Shown here piece by piece: positions 8,939 to 14,714 of a stretch of DNA of 17,963 nucleotides (positions are counted from its first letter, which is position 1; every line of letters begins with the position of its first letter). The stretch covers positions 1-17,963 of the forward strand of contig CAYYRI010000007.1 in assembly GCA_964474185.1 (NCBI GenBank), in the 5' to 3' direction. This DNA is from CAYYRI01 sp964474185. Lineage in GTDB: Bacteria; Patescibacteriota; Minisyncoccia; Minisyncoccales; RBG-13-42-11. The notes beneath the pieces are model-generated. The model was not told where the DNA came from and searched no databases. It saw only the letters and a list, made by a program, of their open reading frames with translations. Position numbers and translations under genes: made by a program.

Positions 8939-8967
8939 TTTACTTTTAACTGATTTTAATCTACGAT
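8939..8967 (+). promoter_or_regulatory. Possible yvcK promoter
   Basis: TTTACT at 8939-8944 and TACGAT at 8962-8967 are 17 nt apart, each matching the sigma-70 consensus at 4 of 6 positions. The predicted transcription start falls about 6 nt before the ATG at 8980. This is a weak candidate chosen by eye; competing A/T-rich hexamers exist nearby. Confidence 0.3.
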
Positions 8968-8979
8968 AAAAATTAGATT

Positions 8980-10011
8980 ATGTCAAAAAAGACTAAAAAA
9001 ATCGTTTGCTTGGGAGGAGGAACGGGCACTTCGGTTATCTTATCCGGTTTAAAGAAATATCCCCTGAAATTGACCGCCATTGTCACAATGTTTGATAGCG
9101 GCGGCTCAAGCGGCAAACTGAAAAAAGCATTGGGTATTTTACCCTTGGGAGACATAAGGCAATGCTTAATTTCTTCTTCAACAACCGACGCCATCTCTAA
9201 TCCTTTGAGCTATCGTTTCGGATACGGCAAACTTAAGGGCCACAGCGTTGGCAATCTTTTAATTGATGAAATTAGCCGGCTGACGGGTGGAGATTTGGAA
9301 AAAGCAATTGACGAATTGGGTAAAAATCTGAATATAAAAACGAAAATAATTCCCGTAACTTTAGAAAATGCAGATATAGTAGCCCTGTTAAAAAATAATA
9401 AAAAAATCAAAGAAGAAGAAAAAATTATAAACTGCAGGAATTTATCCAAGGTGGGCGTAAAGAAAATATTTCTATCTCCCGAGGTGAAAGCCAATCCTAA
9501 GGCGATTTCGGCCATTAAAGACGCAGACCTGATTATTGTTGGTCCCGGAAAGTTTTATACGACCTTAATCCCGATTTTACTGACAAAAAGAATCAAAGAG
9601 GCAATCAGAAAGTCAAAAGCGAAAAAAGTTTTTATTTGTAATTTAATGACTCAAATAGGAAACACGGATGGCTTCAGCGTGGAAAAATTTGTTGAGGTTT
9701 TGGAAAAATATTTAGGCGAGGGTATTATCGATTACGTAATTTTTAATACGGGCAAACCATCAGCCGCTTTATTGCGGGAAGTAAAAAAAGTTTTTCCAAA
9801 AGCGGAGTTTGTAAAATATAATAAAGATTTATTAAAAAACAAAAACTTTATCGGCGCGGATGTTTTAGACCGCAAAATCAGCAAGACAAATCCGGCAGAT
9901 ATACTTGTAAAGGGAACAAATAAAAGAACATTGATTTTTCACGATTCGAAAAAATTAGCAAAAATTATTTTTTCACTATGCCCAGTAATACAACCCCGCA
10001 CAAAACGCTAG
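8980..10011 (+). CDS. yvcK: YvcK/GlmR family UDP-sugar-binding protein (gluconeogenesis factor)
   Basis: Member of the CofD-like YvcK family. In Bacillus subtilis the homologue binds UDP-GlcNAc and influences GlmS and cell-wall growth. Visible family motifs are CLGGGTGTSVILSGLK (about 10-25), FDSGGSSGKLKK (38-49), LPLGDIRQCLISSS (54-67), GHSVGNLLIDE (about 87-97), VGPGKFYTT and NTGKPS. At 343 aa it is slightly longer than usual; the last residues (about VIQPRTKR) run into a hairpin whose loop contains the TAG stop codon, so the tail may have been added by that hairpin. It sits between murA and a GlmU-like gene, in keeping with a role in amino-sugar flux. No Shine-Dalgarno is seen; a leaderless or near-leaderless start is possible. 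The family call is firm; the regulatory role here is inferred. Confidence 0.93.
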   Translation: MSKKTKKIVCLGGGTGTSVILSGLKKYPLKLTAIVTMFDSGGSSGKLKKALGILPLGDIRQCLISSSTTDAISNPLSYRFGYGKLKGHSVGNLLIDEISRLTGGDLEKAIDELGKNLNIKTKIIPVTLENADIVALLKNNKKIKEEEKIINCRNLSKVGVKKIFLSPEVKANPKAISAIKDADLIIVGPGKFYTTLIPILLTKRIKEAIRKSKAKKVFICNLMTQIGNTDGFSVEKFVEVLEKYLGEGIIDYVIFNTGKPSAALLREVKKVFPKAEFVKYNKDLLKNKNFIGADVLDRKISKTNPADILVKGTNKRTLIFHDSKKLAKIIFSLCPVIQPRTKR

Positions 10012-10020
10012 GGCGTTTTG
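10001..10020 (+). terminator. Hairpin holding the yvcK stop codon in its loop
   Basis: Arms CAAAACGC and GCGTTTTG pair perfectly over 8 bp around the loop TAGG; the TAG is the yvcK stop codon. The four T residues lie within the right arm rather than after it, so termination would be weak. A second small palindrome TGATA/TATCA follows at 10019-10033. Confidence 0.45.
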
Positions 10021-10044
10021 ATAAGCAATATCATTTGTAAAAAG

Positions 10045-10071
10045 TTGATTATTGGGATATTCAAGTATAAT
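10045..10071 (+). promoter_or_regulatory. Promoter for the GlmU-like/tsaC/PAP2 unit
   Basis: A perfect TATAAT at 10066-10071 is preceded by TTGATT at 10045-10050 with a 15-nt spacer, shorter than the ideal 17. The start of transcription would be near 10078, about 50 nt before the ATG at 10129, so the hairpin at 10082-10116 would lie in the leader RNA. Confidence 0.5.
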
Positions 10072-10081
10072 TAATTTAATA

Positions 10082-10116
10082 ATCCCGTTGCGAACCTGCG
10101 GGTTCGTTGCGGGGAT
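10082..10116 (+). promoter_or_regulatory. Leader hairpin ahead of the GlmU-like gene
   Basis: Outer arms ATCCCG (10082-10087) and CGGGGAT (10110-10116) pair with one bulged G. A symmetrical TTG/TTG internal loop (10088-10090, 10107-10109) follows, then inner arms CGAACC/GGTTCG (10091-10096, 10101-10106) around loop TGCG. It ends 12 nt before the start codon, and the only G-rich stretch near the start is locked in its right arm. No U-run follows, so it is not a typical terminator. Outer stem, internal loop and inner stem echo hairpin 1 of the two-hairpin elements, but the second hairpin is absent. Confidence 0.5.
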
Positions 10117-10128
10117 GATATACTGGGT

Positions 10129-11391
10129 ATGCAAGCAATAATTTTAGCTGCCGGCGAAGGTTCTCGCTTTTGGCCATTAAATCAAGAAAACAAAAGCCTT
10201 ATTAAAATAATGGGGAAGCCTTTGGTTTGGTATACGCTGAATAGTTTGAAAGAAGCGGGAATCGGCGATATCGTTATCATCCAAGGTCCCCGAAAAGACA
10301 TTGAGGAAAATTTAAAAAATTATAATTTAGGGATGAATATTCGATACGTCGTTCAGTTAGAACCCAAGGGCATGGGCAACGCCCTGCTTCAGGCAAAAGA
10401 TTATTTAGATGAACAGTTTTTTGTTTTAGACGTCACAAGGATTGATTGCGGCGAGCATATCGAGTTAATTATGGAAAAACAGAAAACAACGGGCGTTAAA
10501 GTCGTTTTGCTTGGCGCCAAAACAAATAATCCTCAGCTTTATGGGATTTTGGACTTGGAAGGAGGCAGGGCAAAAGGAATAATTGAAAAACCCGGAAAAG
10601 GCAAAGAATCTTCGGACACGAAGGTAGTGGGGATTTACTTTCTGCCGAAAGAATTCTTGGATTATTATCAGCGAGTTCCTGAAAAAATGTATGCTTTTGA
10701 AGACGCCTTGTCTCTTTATATGAAGGAAAAAGAAGTTAAAGTGGCAATAACCGATAAAGAAACTCCTTCTTTGAAATATCCTTGGGATCTGTTTAGAGTC
10801 GCCAGATTCCTCTTGGATAAATATTTGAAATCGGAAATCGATCAGTCGGCCAAAATCGCAAAAAATGTGACAATTGAAGGGAATGTTTTTATAGGTAAAA
10901 ATACAAAAATCTTTGAAAACGCGGTAATCAAAGGCCCCTGCTACATCGGGGACAATTGTGTTGTCGGAAACAATACTTTAATAAGGGAATATTCCAGTTT
11001 GGAAAACAGCGTTTTAATAGGAGCTTTTGCCGAGATAACAAGAACGGTTTTTCAGGAGGACGTTCACGTTCATTCCGGATATTTCGGGGATTCGATTTTT
11101 GGAAAGGGTTGCCGCATCGGAGCGGGAACCGTAACCGCCAATGTCAGAATTGACAGGGGAGAGGTAAAATCTGTTGTTAAGGGAGAGAAAATCGGGACGG
11201 ATACTGATTCTTTGGGCGCGATTATCGGCGGGAATACGAAAGTCGGGATTAACTGTTCTTTTATGCCCGGAAAATTGGTAGGTTCAGACTGCCAAATCGG
11301 TCCCGGTTCGGTTATTTTTGAAAATGTTGAAGACGACACCGTTCTGTTCACGGAATTTAAGAACGTAAAAAAGAAGAGAATTTCCTCTTGA
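10129..11391 (+). CDS. GlmU-like bifunctional sugar-1-phosphate nucleotidylyltransferase/acyltransferase
   Basis: The N-terminal domain (about 1-235) is a nucleotidyltransferase fold: LAAGEGSRFWPLN with the nucleotide-binding loop, IKIMGKPLVWYTLNSL, QLEPKGMGNALLQA and IIEKPGKG. The C-terminal half (about 245-410) has left-handed beta-helix hexapeptide repeats (for example IGKNTKIFENAVIKG, IGDNCVVGNNTLI) and ends near residue 420. This two-domain build is that of enzymes making UDP-GlcNAc or dTDP-glucose-type sugars; with glmS, murA and yvcK nearby, UDP-GlcNAc synthesis is the best inference. Oddly, the strand that usually ends in a Gly-Asp metal motif reads FFVLDVTRID (about 97-106), so the metal Asp must be D100 or its role has changed. 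tsaC follows within 8 nt. Sugar specificity is not certain, so no symbol is given. Confidence 0.85.
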   Translation: MQAIILAAGEGSRFWPLNQENKSLIKIMGKPLVWYTLNSLKEAGIGDIVIIQGPRKDIEENLKNYNLGMNIRYVVQLEPKGMGNALLQAKDYLDEQFFVLDVTRIDCGEHIELIMEKQKTTGVKVVLLGAKTNNPQLYGILDLEGGRAKGIIEKPGKGKESSDTKVVGIYFLPKEFLDYYQRVPEKMYAFEDALSLYMKEKEVKVAITDKETPSLKYPWDLFRVARFLLDKYLKSEIDQSAKIAKNVTIEGNVFIGKNTKIFENAVIKGPCYIGDNCVVGNNTLIREYSSLENSVLIGAFAEITRTVFQEDVHVHSGYFGDSIFGKGCRIGAGTVTANVRIDRGEVKSVVKGEKIGTDTDSLGAIIGGNTKVGINCSFMPGKLVGSDCQIGPGSVIFENVEDDTVLFTEFKNVKKKRISS

Positions 11392-11399
11392 CAATAAAA

Positions 11400-12017
11400 A
11401 TGCAGACATTGAAGATAAATCGGAAAAATTTCAAAGATTTAGTTCAAATAATAATAAAATCGATAAAACAAGGGAAAGTTGTAGTTTGTCCGACCGACAC
11501 GGTTTACGGGTTAATCTGCAATGCCGAAAATAAAACGGCGGTGAGAAAAATCTTTAAAATAAAAAAGAGGAATTTTCAAAAACCAATCTCGCTTTTTGTC
11601 AAAGACTTTAAAGCGGCAAGAAGAGTTGCCATAATCGGAAAAAATCAGGGAAAATTTTTAAATAAATTATGGCCGGGGAAATTGATAGCGGTTTTAGAAG
11701 CAAACCCTTCGATGTGGCTCAGGGCAGGAAGAAAATTTCCAAGAGGGATTGTATGCCGATGGGGGAAAATCGGCTTAAGGATCCCGAATCATAAATTGTT
11801 GGTTGCGATATTAAATAAATTTAAAAATCCGCTTGCCCAAACTTCGGCCAATATTTCGGGAAAGCCCGCCTCAACCAGAATTGAAGAAGTGTTAAACCAG
11901 TTTGGAAAACAAAGAATTCTGCCGGATTTGGTTATTGATGCCGGAAATTTGAAACATTCGAAACAGTCAAAAGTCATTGATTTAACGGAAGAAAAACCCA
12001 AAACATTAAGAAAATGA
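11400..12017 (+). CDS. tsaC: L-threonylcarbamoyladenylate synthase (TsaC/Sua5/YrdC family)
   Basis: Makes threonylcarbamoyl-AMP from threonine, bicarbonate and ATP for the t6A37 modification of tRNAs that read ANN codons. The YrdC fold signatures are present: VVCPTDTVYGLICNA (about 28-42), IFKIKKRNFQKPISLFV with the Lys/Arg pair, LWPGKLIAVLE, IGLRIPNH and QTSANISGKPAS. At 205 aa it is a short TsaC-type protein without a Sua5 C-terminal domain. An in-frame TTG at 11388 lies within the end of the upstream gene; the ATG at 11400 fits the family better. A slightly unusual stretch (about 105-125, rich in Trp, Arg and Lys) sits before IGLRIPNH. Its stop overlaps the PAP2 start (ATGA), so translation coupling is likely. 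Confidence 0.92.
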   Translation: MQTLKINRKNFKDLVQIIIKSIKQGKVVVCPTDTVYGLICNAENKTAVRKIFKIKKRNFQKPISLFVKDFKAARRVAIIGKNQGKFLNKLWPGKLIAVLEANPSMWLRAGRKFPRGIVCRWGKIGLRIPNHKLLVAILNKFKNPLAQTSANISGKPASTRIEEVLNQFGKQRILPDLVIDAGNLKHSKQSKVIDLTEEKPKTLRK

Positions 12018-12517
12018 TTGATTATTTCATTTTTCAAAAAATCAACAGTCTTGCCGGAAAATCCGTTTGTATTGATTCTCTTGGTATTTTTTTCGCCGAA
12101 TATCTCGGCTATTTTTTAGTGGCGATTTTATTCCTGTTTTTGCTGAAAAATTCAAAGAAATACCGGCCCATGGCGGTAAAAGGACTCATCTCGGCGTTTT
12201 TCGCCAGGTTCGGGATTACCGAATTGATCCGATTTCTTTGGGATCGCTCCCGGCCGTTCGTCGAAAATAACGTCAATTTGCTTTTGAATCACCCAGCCAC
12301 TTCTTCTTTCCCTTCGGGGCACGCCGCTTTTTATTTCGGTCTGTCCATTATAGTTTATTTTTACAACAAAAAAGCCGGCATTTTTTTCCTGATAGCTAGC
12401 TTTTTAATTTCAATTTCCCGCGTTTTTGTCGGGATCCACTGGCCTTCGGACGTTTTAGCAGGAGCCGTAATCGGAATATTTTCCGGATGGTTGACAATCA
12501 AAATCTTCAAAAAATAA
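12014..12517 (+). CDS. PAP2-superfamily membrane phosphatase
   Basis: Small integral-membrane acid phosphatase. The three PAP2 motifs are in order: RFLWDRSRP (about 74-82, with Arg in place of the usual first Lys), SFPSGHAAF (about 97-105) and SRVFVGIHWPSD (about 137-148). Hydrophobic segments at about 23-45, 105-117, 120-136 and 148-165 indicate a multi-pass membrane protein of 167 aa. Relatives include undecaprenyl-diphosphate phosphatases of the BcrC type and phosphatidylglycerophosphate phosphatases; with cell-wall genes nearby, recycling of the undecaprenyl carrier is a fair inference but not shown. It overlaps tsaC by 4 nt and is the last gene before a strong terminator. Confidence 0.88.
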   Translation: MIDYFIFQKINSLAGKSVCIDSLGIFFAEYLGYFLVAILFLFLLKNSKKYRPMAVKGLISAFFARFGITELIRFLWDRSRPFVENNVNLLLNHPATSSFPSGHAAFYFGLSIIVYFYNKKAGIFFLIASFLISISRVFVGIHWPSDVLAGAVIGIFSGWLTIKIFKK

Positions 12518-12523
12518 CTGTAT

Positions 12524-12551
12524 AAAAAATCCCGCGACCGCGGGATTTTTT
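12524..12551 (+). terminator. Strong intrinsic terminator after the PAP2 gene
   Basis: Left arm AAAAAATCCCGC and right arm GCGGGATTTTTT pair over 12 bp around the loop GACC, 7 nt after the PAP2 stop. The A-run and T-run on either side let it work for either strand, so it could also stop transcription leaving the Nudix gene. Confidence 0.9.
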
Positions 12552-12663
12552 AGTTGGTGGACGAAGAGATAAATCAGTTCAAACTTTCACTATCATTTTA
12601 CCAAATTTAATTCACAAATTAAAGAAACAAAATCTGAAAAAGAAATGACAAATCTAAAAGGTT

Positions 12664-12708
12664 TCGCTCTCCCCGCCCCACCCCGCTTTGCGGGGTGGGG
12701 CTCGCTCT
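12664..12708. repeat. GC-rich 12-bp hairpin between direct repeats
   Basis: In the 218-nt gap between the PAP2 and Nudix genes, arms GCCCCACCCCGC (12675-12686) and GCGGGGTGGGGC (12690-12701) pair perfectly around TTT. The 7-mer TCGCTCT stands on both sides (12664-12670 and 12702-12708), with CCCC between the left copy and the stem. A/T-rich arms TTTAAAAA and TTTTTAAA follow to about 12727. The rest of the gap shows nothing else recognisable. Confidence 0.6.
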
Positions 12709-12735
12709 TTAAAAAGAATTTTTTAAACATATTTA

Positions 12736-13152
12736 TTAAAATTTTTTTAAAAATTTAAAGAAATCTTCTAATATCTCTCTTGTGTAATCGGCCATTTTCA
12801 GATCTCTTGTTTCTTCGTAGGTAAAAAGTGCCAAATCCTTGCCTTCTTTTTGTTGTTTCTTTAAGTCTTTCAAAGAAGGATTAAGAGTGGCGGTAAAAAC
12901 AAATTGTTCATAAATCCCTTTTTTTCTTTGAAGTTCATATTTTTTAAAAAATTTTAATTCTGCTGCCTCTATTCCAAGCTCTTCTTTTAATTCTCTTTTA
13001 GCCGCTTCTTCCGGCGTTTCTTCTTTTTCTATTTGGCCGCCGAACTCGCTCCAAGAATCTTGGTTCCATTTGTTGTTTTCGTCCCTATGCTGAAGAAGAA
13101 CCGCTCCGTTATCAGCTATTAAAATAACACCCGCTCCTCTGCCTATAATCAT
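12736..13152 (-). CDS. Nudix hydrolase
   Basis: Hydrolyses a nucleoside diphosphate linked to another group. The Nudix box is complete: G39-x5-E45-x7-REL-x-EE-x-GI, read from FGGQIEKEETPEEAAKREL and KEELGI. The preceding LLQHRDENNKWNQDSWSEFGG matches the NTP-pyrophosphohydrolase (MutT-like) subgroup. At 138 aa it is a single-domain enzyme. Candidates are oxidised (d)NTP sanitation or another housekeeping role; the substrate cannot be read from the sequence. The ATG at 13152 sits just before the first strand. The gene is alone on the minus strand, downstream of a terminator that closes the guanylate-kinase-like gene, so it needs its own promoter; none is clear in the short gap at 13153-13196. 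Confidence 0.9.
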   Translation of the reverse strand: MIIGRGAGVILIADNGAVLLQHRDENNKWNQDSWSEFGGQIEKEETPEEAAKRELKEELGIEAAELKFFKKYELQRKKGIYEQFVFTATLNPSLKDLKKQQKEGKDLALFTYEETRDLKMADYTREILEDFFKFLKKF

Positions 13153-13196
13153 AAATTTATCTTACCAAGAAATATCCCACTAATGAAGTCGCTATT

Positions 13197-13230
13197 AAAA
13201 AAAACTCCCTGCACATTAAAGCAAGGAGCT
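13197..13230 (-). terminator. Intrinsic terminator after the guanylate-kinase-like gene
   Basis: On the minus strand, CTCCTTGC and GCAGGGAG pair with one G-U wobble (13205-13212 with 13221-13228) around an 8-nt loop, followed by eight T residues (13204 down to 13197). The hairpin begins at the TAA stop codon (13230-13232). Confidence 0.9.
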
Positions 13231-13799
13231 TACCGATGTTTTGAATCTAATTCAACCCTCTCTTGACTCACAATCGAATTAACGATATCGATAGTCGCTG
13301 ACAAATCTTCATTTATTACATAATAGTCAACCATATCCCTTCTGAAACTGCTCAGGACTTGCTCAGCAAGTTTAAGACGTAAGACGATATCTTCGTCGCT
13401 TTCTCTTTCTTGGCTCTTTAAACGCCTCTTCAACTCTTCAATAGACGGCGGAGCAACAAAAATTGATACTACATTATTGAAACGGTCTTTTAACTGGTCT
13501 ATGCCCCATAAAGTCGTTTCCAATAGAACATCGTATCCCCCGTCTAAGATATCGATAATCTCAGCAGGCTTTATGCTGTAATAAAAGCCGAATTGCCGTA
13601 TCTTTTTAGCGATCAACTCATCGCCATCATACAGCCTCTCATATTCTTCCTCGCTGATATAATGATATTCCTTAATATCGTGGGGCGTTTTCGATTCGGG
13701 ACGAGTTGTAATCGAAGGACAGAGCTTGATATCAGGATGTCTTTCCAATATGGATAGCTTCAAACTCGTCTTGCCCACGCCAGACGGACCGCACAACAC
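13230..13799 (-). CDS. Guanylate-kinase-like nucleotide kinase, start uncertain
   Basis: P-loop kinase of the guanylate kinase fold. Counting from the GTG at 13799 (189 aa), the Walker A loop GPSGVGKT is at 4-11, followed by SITTRP (29-34), EYHYIS, GFYYSIK, a lid with RRLKSQERES and INED near the end. A GTG start would remove most of the first beta strand. The frame stays open upstream to the stop of the preceding gene and would encode FKNLIFVLCGPSG, so a non-standard start such as ATT at 13805 is plausible. Residues that bind GMP in known enzymes are altered: the second Arg after TTR is Ser, the Glu before the YY motif is Lys, and the DIDWQG-type motif reads ETTLWG. It may be a divergent gmk or a kinase with another substrate. 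Terminators stand on both sides, so it looks monocistronic. Confidence 0.75.
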   Translation of the reverse strand: MLCGPSGVGKTSLKLSILERHPDIKLCPSITTRPESKTPHDIKEYHYISEEEYERLYDGDELIAKKIRQFGFYYSIKPAEIIDILDGGYDVLLETTLWGIDQLKDRFNNVVSIFVAPPSIEELKRRLKSQERESDEDIVLRLKLAEQVLSSFRRDMVDYYVINEDLSATIDIVNSIVSQERVELDSKHR

Positions 13800-13828
13800 A
13801 AAAATTAAATTTTTGAATAAACTTAAAA

Positions 13829-13856
13829 CAAACCCCGCTACTGGCGGGATTTTAGT
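13829..13856 (-). terminator. Bidirectional terminator between endonuclease and guanylate-kinase-like genes
   Basis: CCCGC (13834-13838) and GCGGG (13844-13848) pair around a 5-nt loop, with flanking A/T pairs. Read on the minus strand it follows the endonuclease stop (13857-13859) and is trailed by a T-rich run; on the plus strand it is trailed by TTTTAG. Its TCCCGC core is the same as in the terminator at 12524. Confidence 0.75.
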
Positions 13857-14528
13857 TTATATGAATTTTTCTGCGATTTTTCTTTTACGGATTAAGCAAG
13901 GTACATTTGGATGATAATATAGCCAAGATAGTAATTTTATTGATTCTTTCTTTCCAAATTTTAAGCCACACATGCCAATAGTTTGGTGAGGTTGGTGAAT
14001 TTTATCCTGGATAAGAAATCCTTTTATAGATAGAAGCCTAATAATATTTTCCCGTAACCATTCAATGTGAATCTTACTGGCGGATATGAATTTAACCCAT
14101 AATCTAGTATAAATATATTTCGGATTTTTTAAGGTATTCCAATGATCTTTATAAGTTATGATGGAACCATCGCCGTCCAAATGACCCCTTAAAAAATCAG
14201 GAAAATATTTATCTGGAATTTTGAGAGCACCTATGGTTTTACTTTTATGGGGAGTGAGCCCTAACCTTTGTAACCAGCGATAAAAAACCACATTCCCAAA
14301 TTGAATTCTTAAATATTTTTTGTCAGAAAAACCACTACTTTTAAATCCGATTTTATTTTTTAATTTTAAACAATTTTTAAAGAGATTAATAAGTTGTAAG
14401 TCTTTTGAAGTAAAATCAATATGTCTTTCGTCTTTGGAAAGATTACCGTCGGTTGTTATTAATCCGATTATATAGGCAAGTTTTGGAGACCACTCGAAAT
14501 TTTTATCCGATAATTTAGCCTTAAGCAT
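13857..14528 (-). CDS. LAGLIDADG homing endonuclease, free-standing
   Basis: Monomeric homing endonuclease of 223 aa with two LAGLIDADG-type helices: LAYIIGLITTDGNLS (first, near residue 20) and FLRGHLDGDGSI (second, near 130). The Asp residues that bind metal are present in both (TTDG, DGDG), so it looks active. The true start is taken as the ATG at 14528 (MLKAKLSDKNFEW), 8 nt after the tRNA-Leu gene. The same frame is open through the whole tRNA, giving a false longer protein that begins MPGWRNWLTRG. It is not inside an intron or intein: the tRNA is complete and continuous. The family usually spreads by cutting an unoccupied allele; here the target may be the tRNA 3' end or the neighbouring spacer, but this is inference. 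A terminator follows. Confidence 0.88.
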   Translation of the reverse strand: MLKAKLSDKNFEWSPKLAYIIGLITTDGNLSKDERHIDFTSKDLQLINLFKNCLKLKNKIGFKSSGFSDKKYLRIQFGNVVFYRWLQRLGLTPHKSKTIGALKIPDKYFPDFLRGHLDGDGSIITYKDHWNTLKNPKYIYTRLWVKFISASKIHIEWLRENIIRLLSIKGFLIQDKIHQPHQTIGMCGLKFGKKESIKLLSWLYYHPNVPCLIRKRKIAEKFI

Positions 14529-14535
14529 AAGATTG

Positions 14536-14619
14536 TGCCTGGAGTGGGAGTCGAACCCACATGACCTTGCGGTCACGGCATTTTGAGTGCCGCGCGTAAG
14601 CCAATTCCGCCACCCAGGC
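14536..14619 (-). tRNA. tRNA-Leu (anticodon CAA)
   Basis: An 84-nt class II tRNA. Acceptor arms GCCTGGG and TCCAGGC pair with one G-U, and the discriminator is A. The anticodon loop CTCAAAA gives anticodon CAA (14583-14585), decoding UUG. The long variable arm is TGACC/GGTCA around GCAA, and the T arm is GTGGG/CCCAC with the TTCGACT loop. The CCA end is not encoded. No intron is present. The tRNA is the cognate of the LeuS encoded in the same window. Confidence 0.97.
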
Positions 14620-14633
14620 ATAATTTTCTATTC

Positions 14634-14662
14634 ATTTTAGCAGATTTTAACTTATTTTTCAA
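14634..14662 (-). promoter_or_regulatory. Promoter of tRNA-Leu
   Basis: On the minus strand, TTGAAA (14662-14657) and TAAAAT (14639-14634) are separated by exactly 17 nt, with a TGC extended -10 just before the hexamer. Transcription would begin about 8 nt before the tRNA 5' end. It could also drive the endonuclease gene downstream. Confidence 0.75.
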
Positions 14663-14664
14663 CC

Positions 14665-14714
14665 ACCGAGCTTCCGCAGAAGCGAGGTAGAAAAGAGGAT
14701 TTATCCTCTTTGAC
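14665..14714 (+). repeat. Two-hairpin palindromic element, copy 3 (over the topA stop codon)
   Basis: Hairpin 1: outer stem ACC/GGT (14665-14667 with 14686-14688), tandem GA/GA internal loop, inner arms GCTTC/GAAGC, loop CGCA. Spacer AGA (14689-14691). Hairpin 2: arms AAAGAGGA/TCCTCTTT around TTTA (14692-14711), tail GAC. The loop of hairpin 2 contains the topA TAA (14701-14703), and the arm encodes the last three topA residues. It may double as the topA terminator, although the U-run is poor. Confidence 0.82.

Noticed and set aside
11388..11399. TTG at 11388 as the tsaC start
   Set aside because: It adds four residues inside the end of the preceding gene; the ATG at 11400 fits the family start.
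13857..14619. Endonuclease encoded in a tRNA intron
   Set aside because: The tRNA folds completely with no interruption in the anticodon loop, and the gene lies outside it.
14529..14621. A longer endonuclease protein starting at 14621 (MPGWRNWLTRG...)
   Set aside because: The first 31 or so codons are the tRNA-Leu gene read as protein. The ATG at 14528 is the sensible start.
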